The translations under genes and the position numbers were made by a program. Under the pieces are notes generated by a model, which was given only the letters and a program-made list of their open reading frames with translations, had not been told where the DNA came from and searched no databases. DNA of 60,219 nucleotides from positions 1 to 60,219 of the forward strand of contig NZ_RAWE01000039.1 in the NCBI RefSeq assembly GCF_003611695.1. The letters run 5' to 3'. Below are positions 36,456-45,984 of the stretch, piece after piece; the stretch's first letter is position 1; each line of letters starts with the position of its first letter. This DNA comes from Corallococcus carmarthensis (GTDB taxonomy: Bacteria > Myxococcota > Myxococcia > Myxococcales > Myxococcaceae).

Positions 36456-37219
36456 GCGCCTTCAACGCGATGATGTGGAACGGCTTTCGCGAGGCGCGCC
36501 GCAACCGGGTGACGGTGGTGGTGGGCGTGTTCGCCGCCGTGGTGCTGCTGTCCTCCACGCTGGTGACGGAGGTGACGGTCGCGACCTTCGACCGCGTGCT
36601 GACGGACTTCGGCCTGGGGATGATGAGCATCATCCTGGTCTTCCTCACCATCTTCCTGTCGAGCAGCCTGCTCAGCCGGGAGATTGAGCGGCGCACCATC
36701 TTCCTGGTGGTGAGCAAGCCCGTGTCGCGCCGTCAGTTCCTGCTGGCGCGGCTGGCGGGCACGATGCTGACGCTGGGCGTGCTGCTGGTGGCCATGACGC
36801 TCGTGTTCCTGGGCCAGCTGCTGCTCTTCGGCGCGGACATCACCTCCACGCAGCTGCTGGCGGCGGCGGGCCTGTGGTTCGAGCTGCTGGTCATCAGCAG
36901 CGTGGGCATCCTGTTCTCCAGCTTCGCGGGGCCGGCGGTGTCCGCCATCGCCACGACGGGCATGTACTTCACCGGGCACCTGACGGGGGAGCTGTACACC
37001 CTCACCAGCCGCTCGGAGAGCGACGTGGTGCGCGGGGTGGGCAAGACCGTCTACTACCTGCTGCCCAACCTGGAGCGCGTGAACTTCCGGCCGCAGGCGA
37101 CGTACGCGCTGCCGGTGGACGCGGCCACGTTCCTCTCCGGCGTGGGCTACAGCCTGGCGTGGACGGCGGTGCTCACCGCGCTGGCCATCACCATCTTCGA
37201 GCGGCGCGACTTCCGCTAG
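36452..37219 (+). CDS. pilI: ABC-2 type permease PilI
   Basis: The 255-residue polytopic protein has about six membrane helices and the ABC-2 coupling motif 'LSREIERRTIFLVVSKPVSR'. Its GTG start overlaps the pilH TGA (GTGA), so stoichiometric coupling is likely. It forms the membrane part of the PilH/PilI exporter needed for piliation in M. xanthus. Its TAG shares the four bases CTAG (37216-37219) with the stop of the convergent YfhO-like gene. Confidence 0.9.
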   Translation: MSAFNAMMWNGFREARRNRVTVVVGVFAAVVLLSSTLVTEVTVATFDRVLTDFGLGMMSIILVFLTIFLSSSLLSREIERRTIFLVVSKPVSRRQFLLARLAGTMLTLGVLLVAMTLVFLGQLLLFGADITSTQLLAAAGLWFELLVISSVGILFSSFAGPAVSAIATTGMYFTGHLTGELYTLTSRSESDVVRGVGKTVYYLLPNLERVNFRPQATYALPVDAATFLSGVGYSLAWTAVLTALAITIFERRDFR

Positions 37220-39594
37220 GCGGCCCGGGGGCGCCGGGCCGCGAGTCGCCTGGCGAGGCACGCGGCCAGGAGCCCCAGCCACGCCAGCGCGCCCACGACG
37301 AGGCCCGCGGTCAGCCCGGGCGTGTGGTAGTGCAACGCCACCACGTGCCGGCCCGCCGGCACCGCGACGGCCCGGACGGCGACGTTGGCGTGGAGGATGG
37401 GCGCCTCCACCCCGTCCACCGTCGCGCGCCAGCCGGGCTGGAAGGCGTCATTGACGACGAGGACCCCGGGCGCGAGCGCCTCCACGTCCACCGTGACGTG
37501 CTCGGGTGGCCCGGGCGCCACGTGGACCTGTCCCAGCGGTCCTGGTGGCGGCCGTGGCAGGGCCTCCGCGCACTCCACGATGGCGACGTCGGGTGGAGGA
37601 AGGGTGGGCGCGAGCATCCGCCGCGCGGCTTCCGCCCGGTCCGCCACGCACTCGGGGCGGGCCAGGTGGATGCGCGGCGCGGCGTCCGCGTACTCCACCA
37701 GCGTGAGCCCGAGCAGCGGATCCTCGACGGCGCTTCGCGCGGCCAGGCGCTCGCCGAAGGCCTGCCGCTCCAATGCAGTGAGGACGAGGAAGCGGGTGCC
37801 CAGCCGGGGCGCGAGCGCCGTGAACCACCGCGTCCGGTCCGTGTGGAGCAGCTGGCGGACCCGGGGGCTCACGCCCGGCAGGTACTCGTTCGCGCTCTCC
37901 AGGCCCCACAAGGCCAGCGCGTCCGGGGCCAGGGAGGAGAGCAGGTACAGGCGCTGGCTGTCGTTGAAGGACAGCCCGGGCACGCGCGGCGGGCGGGCTT
38001 CCCGCAGCGACGAGGCCACCCGGACGGACTCGCCCGGCGACACCCGTTCGCGGATCCGCTGGACGAACGACGGCGGCGTCTGGAGCAGCTCCACCGGCGA
38101 CAGCTGGTAGAGCGGCTCGTTGGCCCAGGCGAGCGCCCCCCACTGCAAGGCCACGAACAGCGCGCCCTGGAGCGAAGGCCGCTCGCGCAGCAGCACCAGC
38201 GCCGCGCACGCGAGCGCGAGCGCCGCCGCGACCGTGGCCGCGGTGACGACGTTGCCGGACAGCCCCTGGAGCGCCGGCCCGGGGATGTCCGGCCAGCGGG
38301 CGCGCAGCCAGTGCTGACTCCAGGCGCCCCCCAGCCCTTCGGCCAGCGCGAGCGCCGCGCACGGCAGCGCCACGAGCACCCCGGTCCAGATGACGGCCCT
38401 GGGCGAGCCTCCGGGGCCCAGGCACCGCTTCCAGCCCAGGCCCGCGGCGGCCGCGAGCCCCAGCGACACCAGTGGCACCAGCTTCTCCGGGTAGCGGAAG
38501 GGCCGCCAGAACGGGACGAGCTGGTAGACCCAGCCGTACACCGGCAGCGCCTCCCCCAGGCTCAGCGCCAGCAACAACATCCAGGCCCCCGCCAGCACCC
38601 ACGCGCGCCAGCCGCGCACCGAGGCCGCGAAGCCCGCCAGCGCCAGCACGCACGCGGGCGCCCCCAGGTACACCGAGTCCACCCACACGCGGCCGAAGCC
38701 GCCGGAGGGCACCAGGCGCGTCACCACGATGTTGGGAATGCCCTGCGTGCCCACCGGGTCCGCCAGGAACGGCCCCAGCAGCAGCTCCCAGAGCCGCAGC
38801 GGGTGGAGCGAGAAGCGCTGCGCCTCACCGAGCGAGCGCGCCCCGGGCTCCGACGCCGCCGTGAACGCCGCGGCGGGCAGCAGCTGCGGCGCGGCCAGGA
38901 GCCCTCCGGCGAGGATGAGCAGGGCGCACGCCCCCACGCGCCGGCGCCACGGCCCCGCCAGCGGCTCCAGCGCCGCCAGGCCCACGACGCAGGCATTGGC
39001 CATGACGAACGCCTGGGCGTCGCCCGCGAACGCCACCAGGGCCAGCAGCATGCCCGCGAGCGTCAGCCGGCCGAGGCCCGGCTCGCGCAGGTAGCGCAGC
39101 GCGAGCCAGAGCGCCACCGGGAGCGTGCTCGCCGCCTGGAGGTACTTGGGGTTGTTGGTGATGCAGACCAGGTAGCCGCAGAACGCGAAGGTGACGCCCG
39201 CGAACAGCGCGCCGGCGCGGGGCACCTGGAAGGCTCGCATGAGGGCGTAGGTGCCCCCGAGCGCCAGGGGGAAGCACGTGAGCAGCGTCACCTTCGCCGC
39301 GGTCCCCAACGGCAGCACCAGGTGCAGCCACATCATCGGGTGGAACATGCCGGTGATGAAGATGCCCGGGAAGGACTGGCCCAGCCCGTCGTAGGGGAGC
39401 CAGTCGGGGAACTCGAACGCAGACACGCGCGAGGCCCAGTAGTGCCGCATGGGATAGAAATCCCGCAGCGTGTCCCCGGCCATGAAGACGTCGGACGAGG
39501 TGAGCGCCCGGAAGAAGAAGGCCGCGCAGAGCAGTCCCGCCAGTGCCACCCCACCCCACCGCCCGACCGCTGTCCCGTGCTCCTGGTCGCTCAT
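37216..39594 (-). CDS. YfhO-like multi-spanning membrane protein, probable GT-C glycosyltransferase
   Basis: The start is ATG 39594 with GGGAG 4 bases upstream, giving 792 residues. About 12 membrane helices fill residues 20-500, then a long periplasmic domain follows and one or two C-terminal helices. The first external loop has 'MAGDTLRDFYPMRHYW', the acidic motif expected of YfhO/GT-C enzymes, which use polyprenyl-phosphate sugars. The C-terminal 'VVNDAFQPGWRATVDG' is a hallmark of YfhO proteins. In Gram-positives YfhO modifies lipoteichoic acid; the acceptor here is unknown. It is last in a six-gene leftward operon. Confidence 0.8.
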   Translation of the reverse strand: MSDQEHGTAVGRWGGVALAGLLCAAFFFRALTSSDVFMAGDTLRDFYPMRHYWASRVSAFEFPDWLPYDGLGQSFPGIFITGMFHPMMWLHLVLPLGTAAKVTLLTCFPLALGGTYALMRAFQVPRAGALFAGVTFAFCGYLVCITNNPKYLQAASTLPVALWLALRYLREPGLGRLTLAGMLLALVAFAGDAQAFVMANACVVGLAALEPLAGPWRRRVGACALLILAGGLLAAPQLLPAAAFTAASEPGARSLGEAQRFSLHPLRLWELLLGPFLADPVGTQGIPNIVVTRLVPSGGFGRVWVDSVYLGAPACVLALAGFAASVRGWRAWVLAGAWMLLLALSLGEALPVYGWVYQLVPFWRPFRYPEKLVPLVSLGLAAAAGLGWKRCLGPGGSPRAVIWTGVLVALPCAALALAEGLGGAWSQHWLRARWPDIPGPALQGLSGNVVTAATVAAALALACAALVLLRERPSLQGALFVALQWGALAWANEPLYQLSPVELLQTPPSFVQRIRERVSPGESVRVASSLREARPPRVPGLSFNDSQRLYLLSSLAPDALALWGLESANEYLPGVSPRVRQLLHTDRTRWFTALAPRLGTRFLVLTALERQAFGERLAARSAVEDPLLGLTLVEYADAAPRIHLARPECVADRAEAARRMLAPTLPPPDVAIVECAEALPRPPPGPLGQVHVAPGPPEHVTVDVEALAPGVLVVNDAFQPGWRATVDGVEAPILHANVAVRAVAVPAGRHVVALHYHTPGLTAGLVVGALAWLGLLAACLARRLAARRPRAA

Positions 39595-39646
39595 CGCGCT
39601 CCCTGGCCCGTGCCGCCCGCCGCGCCCGACCATAGCGGACGGCCCT

Positions 39647-41425
39647 TCAGCGCGGGGGAGCGGAGGCCGCGGCCCGCGCCTCCGCCAGGGTCTTGCGCGC
39701 CGCCTCCTGGCCGGGCTCCAGCCGGAGCGCCGCCTCCAGCGGGGCGACGGCCTCCGCCGCGCGGCCCGCGCGCAGCAGCGTGCGCCCCAGCTCCAGCAGC
39801 GAGTCCACCCGCTCCGGAGCGAGCCGGAGCGCGTCGTGGAAGCGCGCGATGGCCGTCTCCAGGTCCCCTTCCCTGCGCGACACGAGCCCCAGGTTGTGCC
39901 ACGCGACGGGGTTGTCCGGCATGAGCCGGGCCGTGCGCTCCAGCTCCCGCCGCGCCTCCTTCATCCGCCCCGTCTTCGCGTACGCCACCGCGAGGTTGTT
40001 GTGGACGCGGAACTCGCCGGGAAGCGCCTGTGCGGCGACCTCCAGGTGGGGAATAGCCTCCTCCAGGCGCCCGGCGTTGAGGTGCAGGTTGCCCAGGTTG
40101 TAGTGGATGAGCGGCCGCTCCCCCACCGTCTCCTGGGTATAGGTCCAGAGCGTCAGGTCGTCGTGCCACGCCGGCACGTACGCCAGCGTCAGCAGCGTGA
40201 AGGCCGCCAGACCCCCGCCTCCCGCCAGCGCCAGGGCCAGGGCCCGGTCGGGCCAGCGCACGCGCACCGCGCGCAGCGCCAGCGCCACCAGCAGGACGAA
40301 GCCCACGGAGGGCAGGTAGAGGTAGCGCTCGGCGTAGGCATCCACGCCACGCACCTGGAGGGCGAGCGCGGGCAGCAGCGGCACCCCCAGCCACATCCCC
40401 GCCGCCTGGGCCACCGTGTGGCCCCGGCGCCATGCCCAGAGCGCCCCCGCCAGCAGCGCCACGCCGCAGAGCGCGCCCCCCCAGACCCGCGCATCCGCGA
40501 ACGACGTCACTGGCCCTCCGGGCGATAGCACCGCCAGGGGCGAGGGCCAGACGAGCTTGCCGCCCAGGTCCGCCGGGAGGGCCAGCACGCCCCCCACGTG
40601 CGCCGCGTCCGTGGGCGCGGGACTCGAGGGCAACGCGCTCCCCAGGGCCATGAGCCGCAAGCCCAGGTAGGCGACGAAACCCACGCCCAGGAGGGCGTAG
40701 CGGCGGGCCTGCGCGAGCAGGGGCCCCCGCGCCTCCGAGGACGCGGTGGCGCGCTCCAGGGCCCACAGCAGCACGGGCAGCACGAACGGGGTCTCCTTGA
40801 AGAGGAGGCCCATGAACCACACCGCCCCCGCGCCCAGGGCCCGGAGGGGCGAGGTGGGGACCGGCAGCCACAGCCGCGCCGCCAGGAGCACCGCCAGCGT
40901 CATGCCCACGTCCATGGCGCCGCTCACCCACGCCACCGCCTCCGTGTGGACGGGGTGGACCGCGAACAGGAGCGCGCCGCCCAGCGCGGCCCAGCCGCTG
41001 GCGCGCCCCCGGGGACCGGAGGGGTCCGCGGCCAGGCAGACACGCAGCAGCCAGAGCACCAGGGCGGACACCGCCGCGTGCATCAGCATGAGGGCCAGGT
41101 GGTACGCCCAGGCCTGGAGCCCGAAGCCCTGCCGCAGCGCGAAGAGCAACACGTGCATCAGCGGCCGGTAGTAGTGGTGCCGCGGGTCCTGCGAGGTGGA
41201 GGACTCCAGGAAGCCGAACAGCGGCTGGCTGAACACCTCGCGCATGGCCTCCGCCGAGCCCACCCAGGGATTCTCCAGCACGAGTTGCACGTCGTCGTAG
41301 ACGAAGCCATTCGCCAGCGTGCCCGCGAACACGAGCAGCGCGGCCAGGGCCACCAGTGCGTACTGGACGGCGGGGCGAGGAGGGCCGGCTTCGAGGACAT
41401 CCGGGCGGGATGGCACCTGTTCCAT
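39647..41425 (-). CDS. TMTC-like GT-C membrane protein with C-terminal TPR repeats
   Basis: The start is ATG 41425, one base after the methyltransferase stop, giving 592 residues. About ten membrane helices (residues 20-405) carry the first-loop acidic motif 'FVYDDVQLVLENPWV' and 'FKETPFVLPVLL'. They are followed by four or five TPRs (about 430-585, e.g. 'AIPHLEVAAQALPGEFRVHNNLAVAYAK'-like units). Eukaryotic TMTC proteins, with the same plan, are O-mannosyltransferases. The TPRs would lie in the periplasm and may hold a protein acceptor. The function here is inferred. Confidence 0.75.
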   Translation of the reverse strand: MEQVPSRPDVLEAGPPRPAVQYALVALAALLVFAGTLANGFVYDDVQLVLENPWVGSAEAMREVFSQPLFGFLESSTSQDPRHHYYRPLMHVLLFALRQGFGLQAWAYHLALMLMHAAVSALVLWLLRVCLAADPSGPRGRASGWAALGGALLFAVHPVHTEAVAWVSGAMDVGMTLAVLLAARLWLPVPTSPLRALGAGAVWFMGLLFKETPFVLPVLLWALERATASSEARGPLLAQARRYALLGVGFVAYLGLRLMALGSALPSSPAPTDAAHVGGVLALPADLGGKLVWPSPLAVLSPGGPVTSFADARVWGGALCGVALLAGALWAWRRGHTVAQAAGMWLGVPLLPALALQVRGVDAYAERYLYLPSVGFVLLVALALRAVRVRWPDRALALALAGGGGLAAFTLLTLAYVPAWHDDLTLWTYTQETVGERPLIHYNLGNLHLNAGRLEEAIPHLEVAAQALPGEFRVHNNLAVAYAKTGRMKEARRELERTARLMPDNPVAWHNLGLVSRREGDLETAIARFHDALRLAPERVDSLLELGRTLLRAGRAAEAVAPLEAALRLEPGQEAARKTLAEARAAASAPPR

Positions 41426-41426
41426 G

Positions 41427-42290
41427 TCAGCGCCCCTCCACATGGGCGGCCACCAACAGGCTGGTTCCCAGGGGAAGCCTTCGCCCCCCTCGCAGCCAGG
41501 CCTGCTCCATGGACAGCATCGCGCGAAGAGCGGCCGCGGCCAGTCCTCCGCGCGCACCATGCTCCAGGTCCTGCCGCTCCCGCACCGCATCCGGGGACCG
41601 CCATCCCAGCCTGCTCGGGAGGGCACGCAGCAGCCACAGGGGCAGCGGCAGCGGTGCGAAGAGGTAGGAAGCGAAGTCCACCGCGAAGCCCGTGCGTTGG
41701 AGCAGTTCGCAGAGGGTTGCCTGGGTGTAGCGGCGGAAGTGTCCCGCGACCACGTCGTCCTCGGCCCACAGCCAGCCGAAGGCCGGCACCGTGAGGTACA
41801 GCCGCCCACCGTCTTCCAGGAGCTCCCAAGCGCGGGTCAGCAGCCGTGCGTCATCCTCGACGTGCTCGATGACGTCGAAGAAGCCCAGAGCGGGAAGCGA
41901 CCGGGGACGGAAGCCCACCTCCTCCAGCGTGGCGCAGACCACCGGGGCCAGTCCCCGCGCCCGCGCCTGCCGCGCCCCGCCCAGTCCGGGTTCGACCACC
42001 ACCGAAGGAAAGCCCGCGGCCCGCAGCCCCGCGGCGACGTAACCGTTGCCTCCCCCCATGTCGACAAGCGGTCCCTTGGGCGGCCACGCGCTGACCACCT
42101 GAGTGATGCAGCGATTCCGGTGCTGGAACCAGAACGAGTCGTCCTCGACCTGACGGCAGCGCACGTGCCCGTCTTCCGGATACGAGACAGCGGCGCTCCG
42201 CTCCGCCACCGTCCAGATGCCCTCTTCCAGGGGCACCAGACCGGGAGCCCATCGGCGCAGCGCCTCGGCCTCCACGCCGGCGCTGCTCAT
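41427..42290 (-). CDS. Class I SAM-dependent methyltransferase
   Basis: The 287-residue protein has the SAM-binding motif I 'GPLVDMGGGNGYVA', an acidic residue at the end of strand 2 ('VVVEPGL'), motif post-I/II 'LGFFDVIEHVEDD' and 'LEDGGRLYLTVPAF'. This is the layout of O- or N-methyltransferases of the UbiE/Methyltransf_11/23 type that often tailor sugars or lipids. Its ATG overlaps the stop of the upstream GT-C gene (ATGA). Methylation of a glycan or its lipid carrier is the likely job from context. Confidence 0.82.
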   Translation of the reverse strand: MSSAGVEAEALRRWAPGLVPLEEGIWTVAERSAAVSYPEDGHVRCRQVEDDSFWFQHRNRCITQVVSAWPPKGPLVDMGGGNGYVAAGLRAAGFPSVVVEPGLGGARQARARGLAPVVCATLEEVGFRPRSLPALGFFDVIEHVEDDARLLTRAWELLEDGGRLYLTVPAFGWLWAEDDVVAGHFRRYTQATLCELLQRTGFAVDFASYLFAPLPLPLWLLRALPSRLGWRSPDAVRERQDLEHGARGGLAAAALRAMLSMEQAWLRGGRRLPLGTSLLVAAHVEGR

Positions 42291-44095
42291 GGAGCGGCCT
42301 GCTTCGCGGAAGGCACGGGCGCCGGATACCCGGGAGGAACGGGCGCGGCGTCCGCCGCGGAGGTCTCCGCCGGGACGATGCGCCAGGGCTCTGGCGCCCG
42401 GCCTGGCTTCAGGCGGAAGAAGCGCCGGTCCGGGAACCGCTCGCGCAGCTTCTCGAAGTGGCCGGGGCCGTCATGCAGGACGAGCACGTCGTCCGAGGCG
42501 TCCGGCGGCGGCGGCGGCCATTCAAGCACCCAGCTGCCCACGCGGCGGAACTCCGGCACGCGCTTCCAGACCACCTGGTACTGGGGCGCGAGCACCACCG
42601 CGCGGCCCAGCCCCGCGTCGCGGAGATAGGTGGCCACCGCCTCATGGATGGCGGACTGCTCGCGCAGCGCGAGCGCGTGGTGCGTGTCGAAGATGCCCAG
42701 CCCCACGGCCAGCGCGCCCCCCGTGGCCAGCAACAGCGGCCGGGCCGACACGGAGGCACGCCGCACGAAGTCCACCGCCCGCTTCAAGCCGTGCACCGCC
42801 ACCAGCGCCAGCGCGGGCGCGCACTCCGAATAATGGATGGGCCCCACCGCGTGGATGCCGTGGTTGTCGTGGAAGAGCCCCAGCCCCAGCAGCGACAGCA
42901 CGGCCAGCGACAGCAGCACGGTGAGCCGGTCCCACGCGGCGCCCAGCGCCACCAGGGCCACGCCGAGCGGCCCCAGGAACCACACCGCCAGCATCAAGGC
43001 GTTGTAGCTGGTGTTCGCCCCGAAGCGCTGCAGCAGCGTTCCGTCCTGCTCCGTGAGCTGGGCGGGGAACGTGTACATCGACACGCGTGCGGGCAGCAGC
43101 GCGTCTCCGGTGACGGCGTGGTTGAAGGCAAGGAAGGCCACCACGGGCAGCAGCCACCCCAGCGCCAGTCCCCCCACGCACGGGCCCGCAGCCAGCTGGC
43201 GGCGGGCCATGCGCCACAGCAGGTCCAGGTAGAAGGGCGCGAGGAAGAAGAGCGATTCGAAGGGCCGGCACAGGAAGGCCACCCCGCTCACCAGGCCCAG
43301 CACCGCCCACCCGCGCACGCCCCGCTCCTCGGCGCGAAGGAAGGCCACCACCGCCACGGCCAGCGCCGCGCGGGACAACAGGTGCCCATGCGTGGTCATG
43401 GAGAGCATGGCGGCCATGGGGGACACCAGGACCAGGGCCGCGGCCACCCCACCCCACGCGGGCCCCAGCCGGCGGGTCGCCACCCAGGCCACGGTCATCA
43501 CCGGCACCGCGGCCACCAGCGAGAAGACCAGCGAACCCGTCCCGGTCCACTCACTCAAGGCCCACGTCGCCTGAAGGCCCAGCCATTCGAAGCTGGAGAC
43601 GAGCCCGTCCCGCGCGTACAGGAAGAGGCCCGGCTGGGCCAGGGGCGGGTTGAGCAAGGGCGTCAGCACGTGCCCGGAGGCGAGGACCTGGCCGCCAAAG
43701 CGCGCCGAGACCTCATCGTCGGTGACGGGAAAGTCCCGCAGGAAGAAGAAGCGGCCCAGGCGCGCGACGACGAACGCCGCGCCTCCCAGGAGCAGCAGGG
43801 CGGCCCGGCGCTCGCGCGCATCCATGGCCTCCACGCGCCGCCACAACCCCGCCAACGGAGCGGACACCGCTGGCATCAACGCGAGCCCCAGCAGGGCCCC
43901 CGCCGGCACGAGCAGCAACGTATGGCCCAGCCACAGGTACAGCTCTCCTGGAGAGCTGTACGTGAAGGGCGTCTGGAAGGTGACGCGGAGGCCGGGGGAC
44001 GTCTGGGACAGGCCGAAGAAGGCCGCCACCAGCAACACGCCCAGGCCCCCCCTCACCGCGGACGTGCGCCACGCACTGCCTTGAGCCGGGGTCAT
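42287..44095 (-). CDS. GT-C (ArnT/PMT-like) membrane glycosyltransferase
   Basis: The start is ATG 44095 (a GTG lies six codons earlier), giving 602 residues. A first hydrophobic hairpin is followed by 'FFLRDFPVTDDEVSARFGG', the Asp-Asp loop motif of GT-C enzymes such as ArnT and PMT. About 10-11 helices and a short soluble C-terminal domain (about 510-602, Pro-rich end) follow. Such enzymes move a sugar from polyprenyl phosphate to a lipid, glycan or protein on the periplasmic side. It is translationally coupled to the methyltransferase gene after it. Confidence 0.78.
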   Translation of the reverse strand: MTPAQGSAWRTSAVRGGLGVLLVAAFFGLSQTSPGLRVTFQTPFTYSSPGELYLWLGHTLLLVPAGALLGLALMPAVSAPLAGLWRRVEAMDARERRAALLLLGGAAFVVARLGRFFFLRDFPVTDDEVSARFGGQVLASGHVLTPLLNPPLAQPGLFLYARDGLVSSFEWLGLQATWALSEWTGTGSLVFSLVAAVPVMTVAWVATRRLGPAWGGVAAALVLVSPMAAMLSMTTHGHLLSRAALAVAVVAFLRAEERGVRGWAVLGLVSGVAFLCRPFESLFFLAPFYLDLLWRMARRQLAAGPCVGGLALGWLLPVVAFLAFNHAVTGDALLPARVSMYTFPAQLTEQDGTLLQRFGANTSYNALMLAVWFLGPLGVALVALGAAWDRLTVLLSLAVLSLLGLGLFHDNHGIHAVGPIHYSECAPALALVAVHGLKRAVDFVRRASVSARPLLLATGGALAVGLGIFDTHHALALREQSAIHEAVATYLRDAGLGRAVVLAPQYQVVWKRVPEFRRVGSWVLEWPPPPPDASDDVLVLHDGPGHFEKLRERFPDRRFFRLKPGRAPEPWRIVPAETSAADAAPVPPGYPAPVPSAKQAAP

Positions 44096-44149
44096 CGTCC
44101 GTGGGGGTAGCACAGTCCCCGCGTGCCCCGCAAAACCACGCGCGGGCCG

Positions 44150-44860
44150 TCAGCCCCCTCGCCAGCCCCAGATGGCGCGTGGCGCGTCGGAGCCCAGTTG
44201 GACGAGCACGTCCAGCACCGTCACCGCATGCTCGAAGGGCGGATGTGCCTGCGGGTACTCCGGGTAGCCCGCGTAGTCCTTGTAGGTGAGGACGATGCCA
44301 GCCGCGTCGAAGGACTCCTGGCGCAGGTAGTCGCGCGCGGAGGGACCGGAGACGTAGTGCGTGGCGCCTGCCTGGCGCAGCAGGTCCAGGATGCGCCCCT
44401 CCTTCGCGCCCTGGACCGTCCACTCACGCGAGTCGCGAAAGCGCGTGGTGAGTCCCAGGAAGTCGCGGGCGAGGCGCTGGACGAGGAACTGGTTGAGCTC
44501 CGACAGGTGCGTCCAGCGCCGCTCCAGATAGGCCTCCTGGAGCAGCGGCGCGAGGCGCGCGAAGTGCGGCGCCTGGCCGTACACGTGGCGCAGGGTCTCC
44601 CAGTGGCGCCGGGCCCAGGCCGCGTCCTCGATGCGCACATCACAGATGCGCCGGTCCGTGCGCGCCCCCACGGGCACCGTCAGCCACAGCGGCCCCTGCG
44701 CCGTCTTCACGCGGTTGCGGTTGCGCCAGTCGCGGTGCGTGTACTGCACATCGTCGTAGAAGATGAACGTGTCGACGTCGTGGATGATGTCGAAGTAGCC
44801 CTTCCACGGCAGGTAGTTGGACTGGAGGATGGCCACCGTGTGCCGCGGCGGCTTCAGCAC
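44150..44860 (-). CDS. WbqC family protein
   Basis: The 236-residue protein shows WbqC family signatures: 'VAILQSNYLPWKGYFDIIHDVDTFIFYDDVQYT' at the N-terminus (cited in part), 'RDWRNRNRVK' and 'YVSGPSARDYL'. The family is common in O-antigen and glycan clusters and is thought to act with amino-sugar transaminases, but its exact chemistry is not settled. The GTG start (44860) overlaps the stop of the transaminase gene, and the pair may work together on the same sugar nucleotide. Confidence 0.85.
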   Translation of the reverse strand: MLKPPRHTVAILQSNYLPWKGYFDIIHDVDTFIFYDDVQYTHRDWRNRNRVKTAQGPLWLTVPVGARTDRRICDVRIEDAAWARRHWETLRHVYGQAPHFARLAPLLQEAYLERRWTHLSELNQFLVQRLARDFLGLTTRFRDSREWTVQGAKEGRILDLLRQAGATHYVSGPSARDYLRQESFDAAGIVLTYKDYAGYPEYPQAHPPFEHAVTVLDVLVQLGSDAPRAIWGWRGG

Positions 44861-45984
44861 CGGAAGTCCCTGACCGCGTTGAGGACCCGGGCCTGCTCCT
44901 CCTCCGTCATGGTGGTGAAGAAGGGCAGCCGCACCAGCCGGTCGCTCACCTCCTCCGTCACCGGACAGTCCCCGGGCTTGCCCCCGTAGTGCTGGCCCAT
45001 CGCGGAGATGTGCAGCGGCAGGTAGTGGAAGACGGCGTTGATGTCCTGGGTGCGCAGCCGCTGGATGAAGCGCGTGCGTGCCTCCAGCGAGGGCATCAGC
45101 AGGTAGTACATGTGGAAGGACTGCTCGCAGTGGGAGGGCACGTGCGGCACCGTGACGCCTTGCGCGGCGGCCCAGGATGCCAGCTCCCGATGGTACGTCT
45201 CCCAGAGGGCCCGGCGGCGGGCCTGGATGCGCTCGCGCGCTTCGAGCTGCCCGTAGAGGAACGCCGCCAGCAGGTCCGACATGACGTAGCTGGAGCCGAT
45301 GTCCACCCACGTGTACTTGTCCACCTGCCCCCGGAAGAAGCGCCCGCGGTTGGTGCCCTTCTCCCGGATGATCTCCGCGCGCTCGGCGTAACGGGAGTCG
45401 TTGATCATCAGGGCCCCGCCCTCGCCGCAGCTGATGTTCTTCGTCTCGTGGAAGCTGAGGGTGGAGAAGCTTCCCAGCGTGCCCAGCGGACGCCCCCGGT
45501 AGGTGCCGAAGAGACCGTGCGCGTTGTCCTCCACCACCGGCACGCCGTGGCGCCGGGCGATGTCCAGGATGGCGTCCATCTCACAGCCGACCCCCGCGTA
45601 GTGCACCGGCACGATGAGCCGCGTGCGGGGGGTGATGAGCGCCTCCAGCTTCGTCTCATCCAGGTTGAGCGTGTCCGGCCGCACGTCCGCGAAGACGATG
45701 CGCGCGCCCCGGAGCGCGAAGGCGTTCGCGGTGGAGACGAAGGTGAAGGACGGGACGATGACCTCGTCCCCGGGCTTCAGGTCCAGCAGCAGGCCCGCCA
45801 TCTCCAGGGCATGCGTGCAGGACGTGGTGAGCAGGGCCTTGCCCCCCGGAAGCGCCTCCTCCAGGAGGGCGTGGCACTTCTTCGTGAAGCCTCCATCCCC
45901 CATGAGGTGGCTCTTCGCGAGCGCCTCGTCGATGAACCGCGACTCGTTGCCAAGCATCGCCAGACGGTTGAAGGGAATGGTCAT
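44854..45984 (-). CDS. RffA/WecE-type dTDP-4-amino-4,6-dideoxygalactose transaminase (DegT/DnrJ/EryC1)
   Basis: The 376-residue PLP enzyme matches RffA (WecE) along its length. It has 'SHLMGDGGFTKKC', 'LLTTSCTHALEMAGLLLDL', the PLP-phosphate region and the catalytic lysine in 'SFHETKNISCGEGGA', plus 'REKGTNRGRFFRGQVDKYTW' and 'SYVMSDLLAAFL'. RffA makes dTDP-Fuc4N from dTDP-4-keto-6-deoxyglucose using glutamate. I chose ATG 45984 because it aligns with the RffA start; GTG 45993 is possible. It opens the leftward glycan operon. The rml-type genes for the substrate are not in the window. Confidence 0.9.
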   Translation of the reverse strand: MTIPFNRLAMLGNESRFIDEALAKSHLMGDGGFTKKCHALLEEALPGGKALLTTSCTHALEMAGLLLDLKPGDEVIVPSFTFVSTANAFALRGARIVFADVRPDTLNLDETKLEALITPRTRLIVPVHYAGVGCEMDAILDIARRHGVPVVEDNAHGLFGTYRGRPLGTLGSFSTLSFHETKNISCGEGGALMINDSRYAERAEIIREKGTNRGRFFRGQVDKYTWVDIGSSYVMSDLLAAFLYGQLEARERIQARRRALWETYHRELASWAAAQGVTVPHVPSHCEQSFHMYYLLMPSLEARTRFIQRLRTQDINAVFHYLPLHISAMGQHYGGKPGDCPVTEEVSDRLVRLPFFTTMTEEEQARVLNAVRDFRC

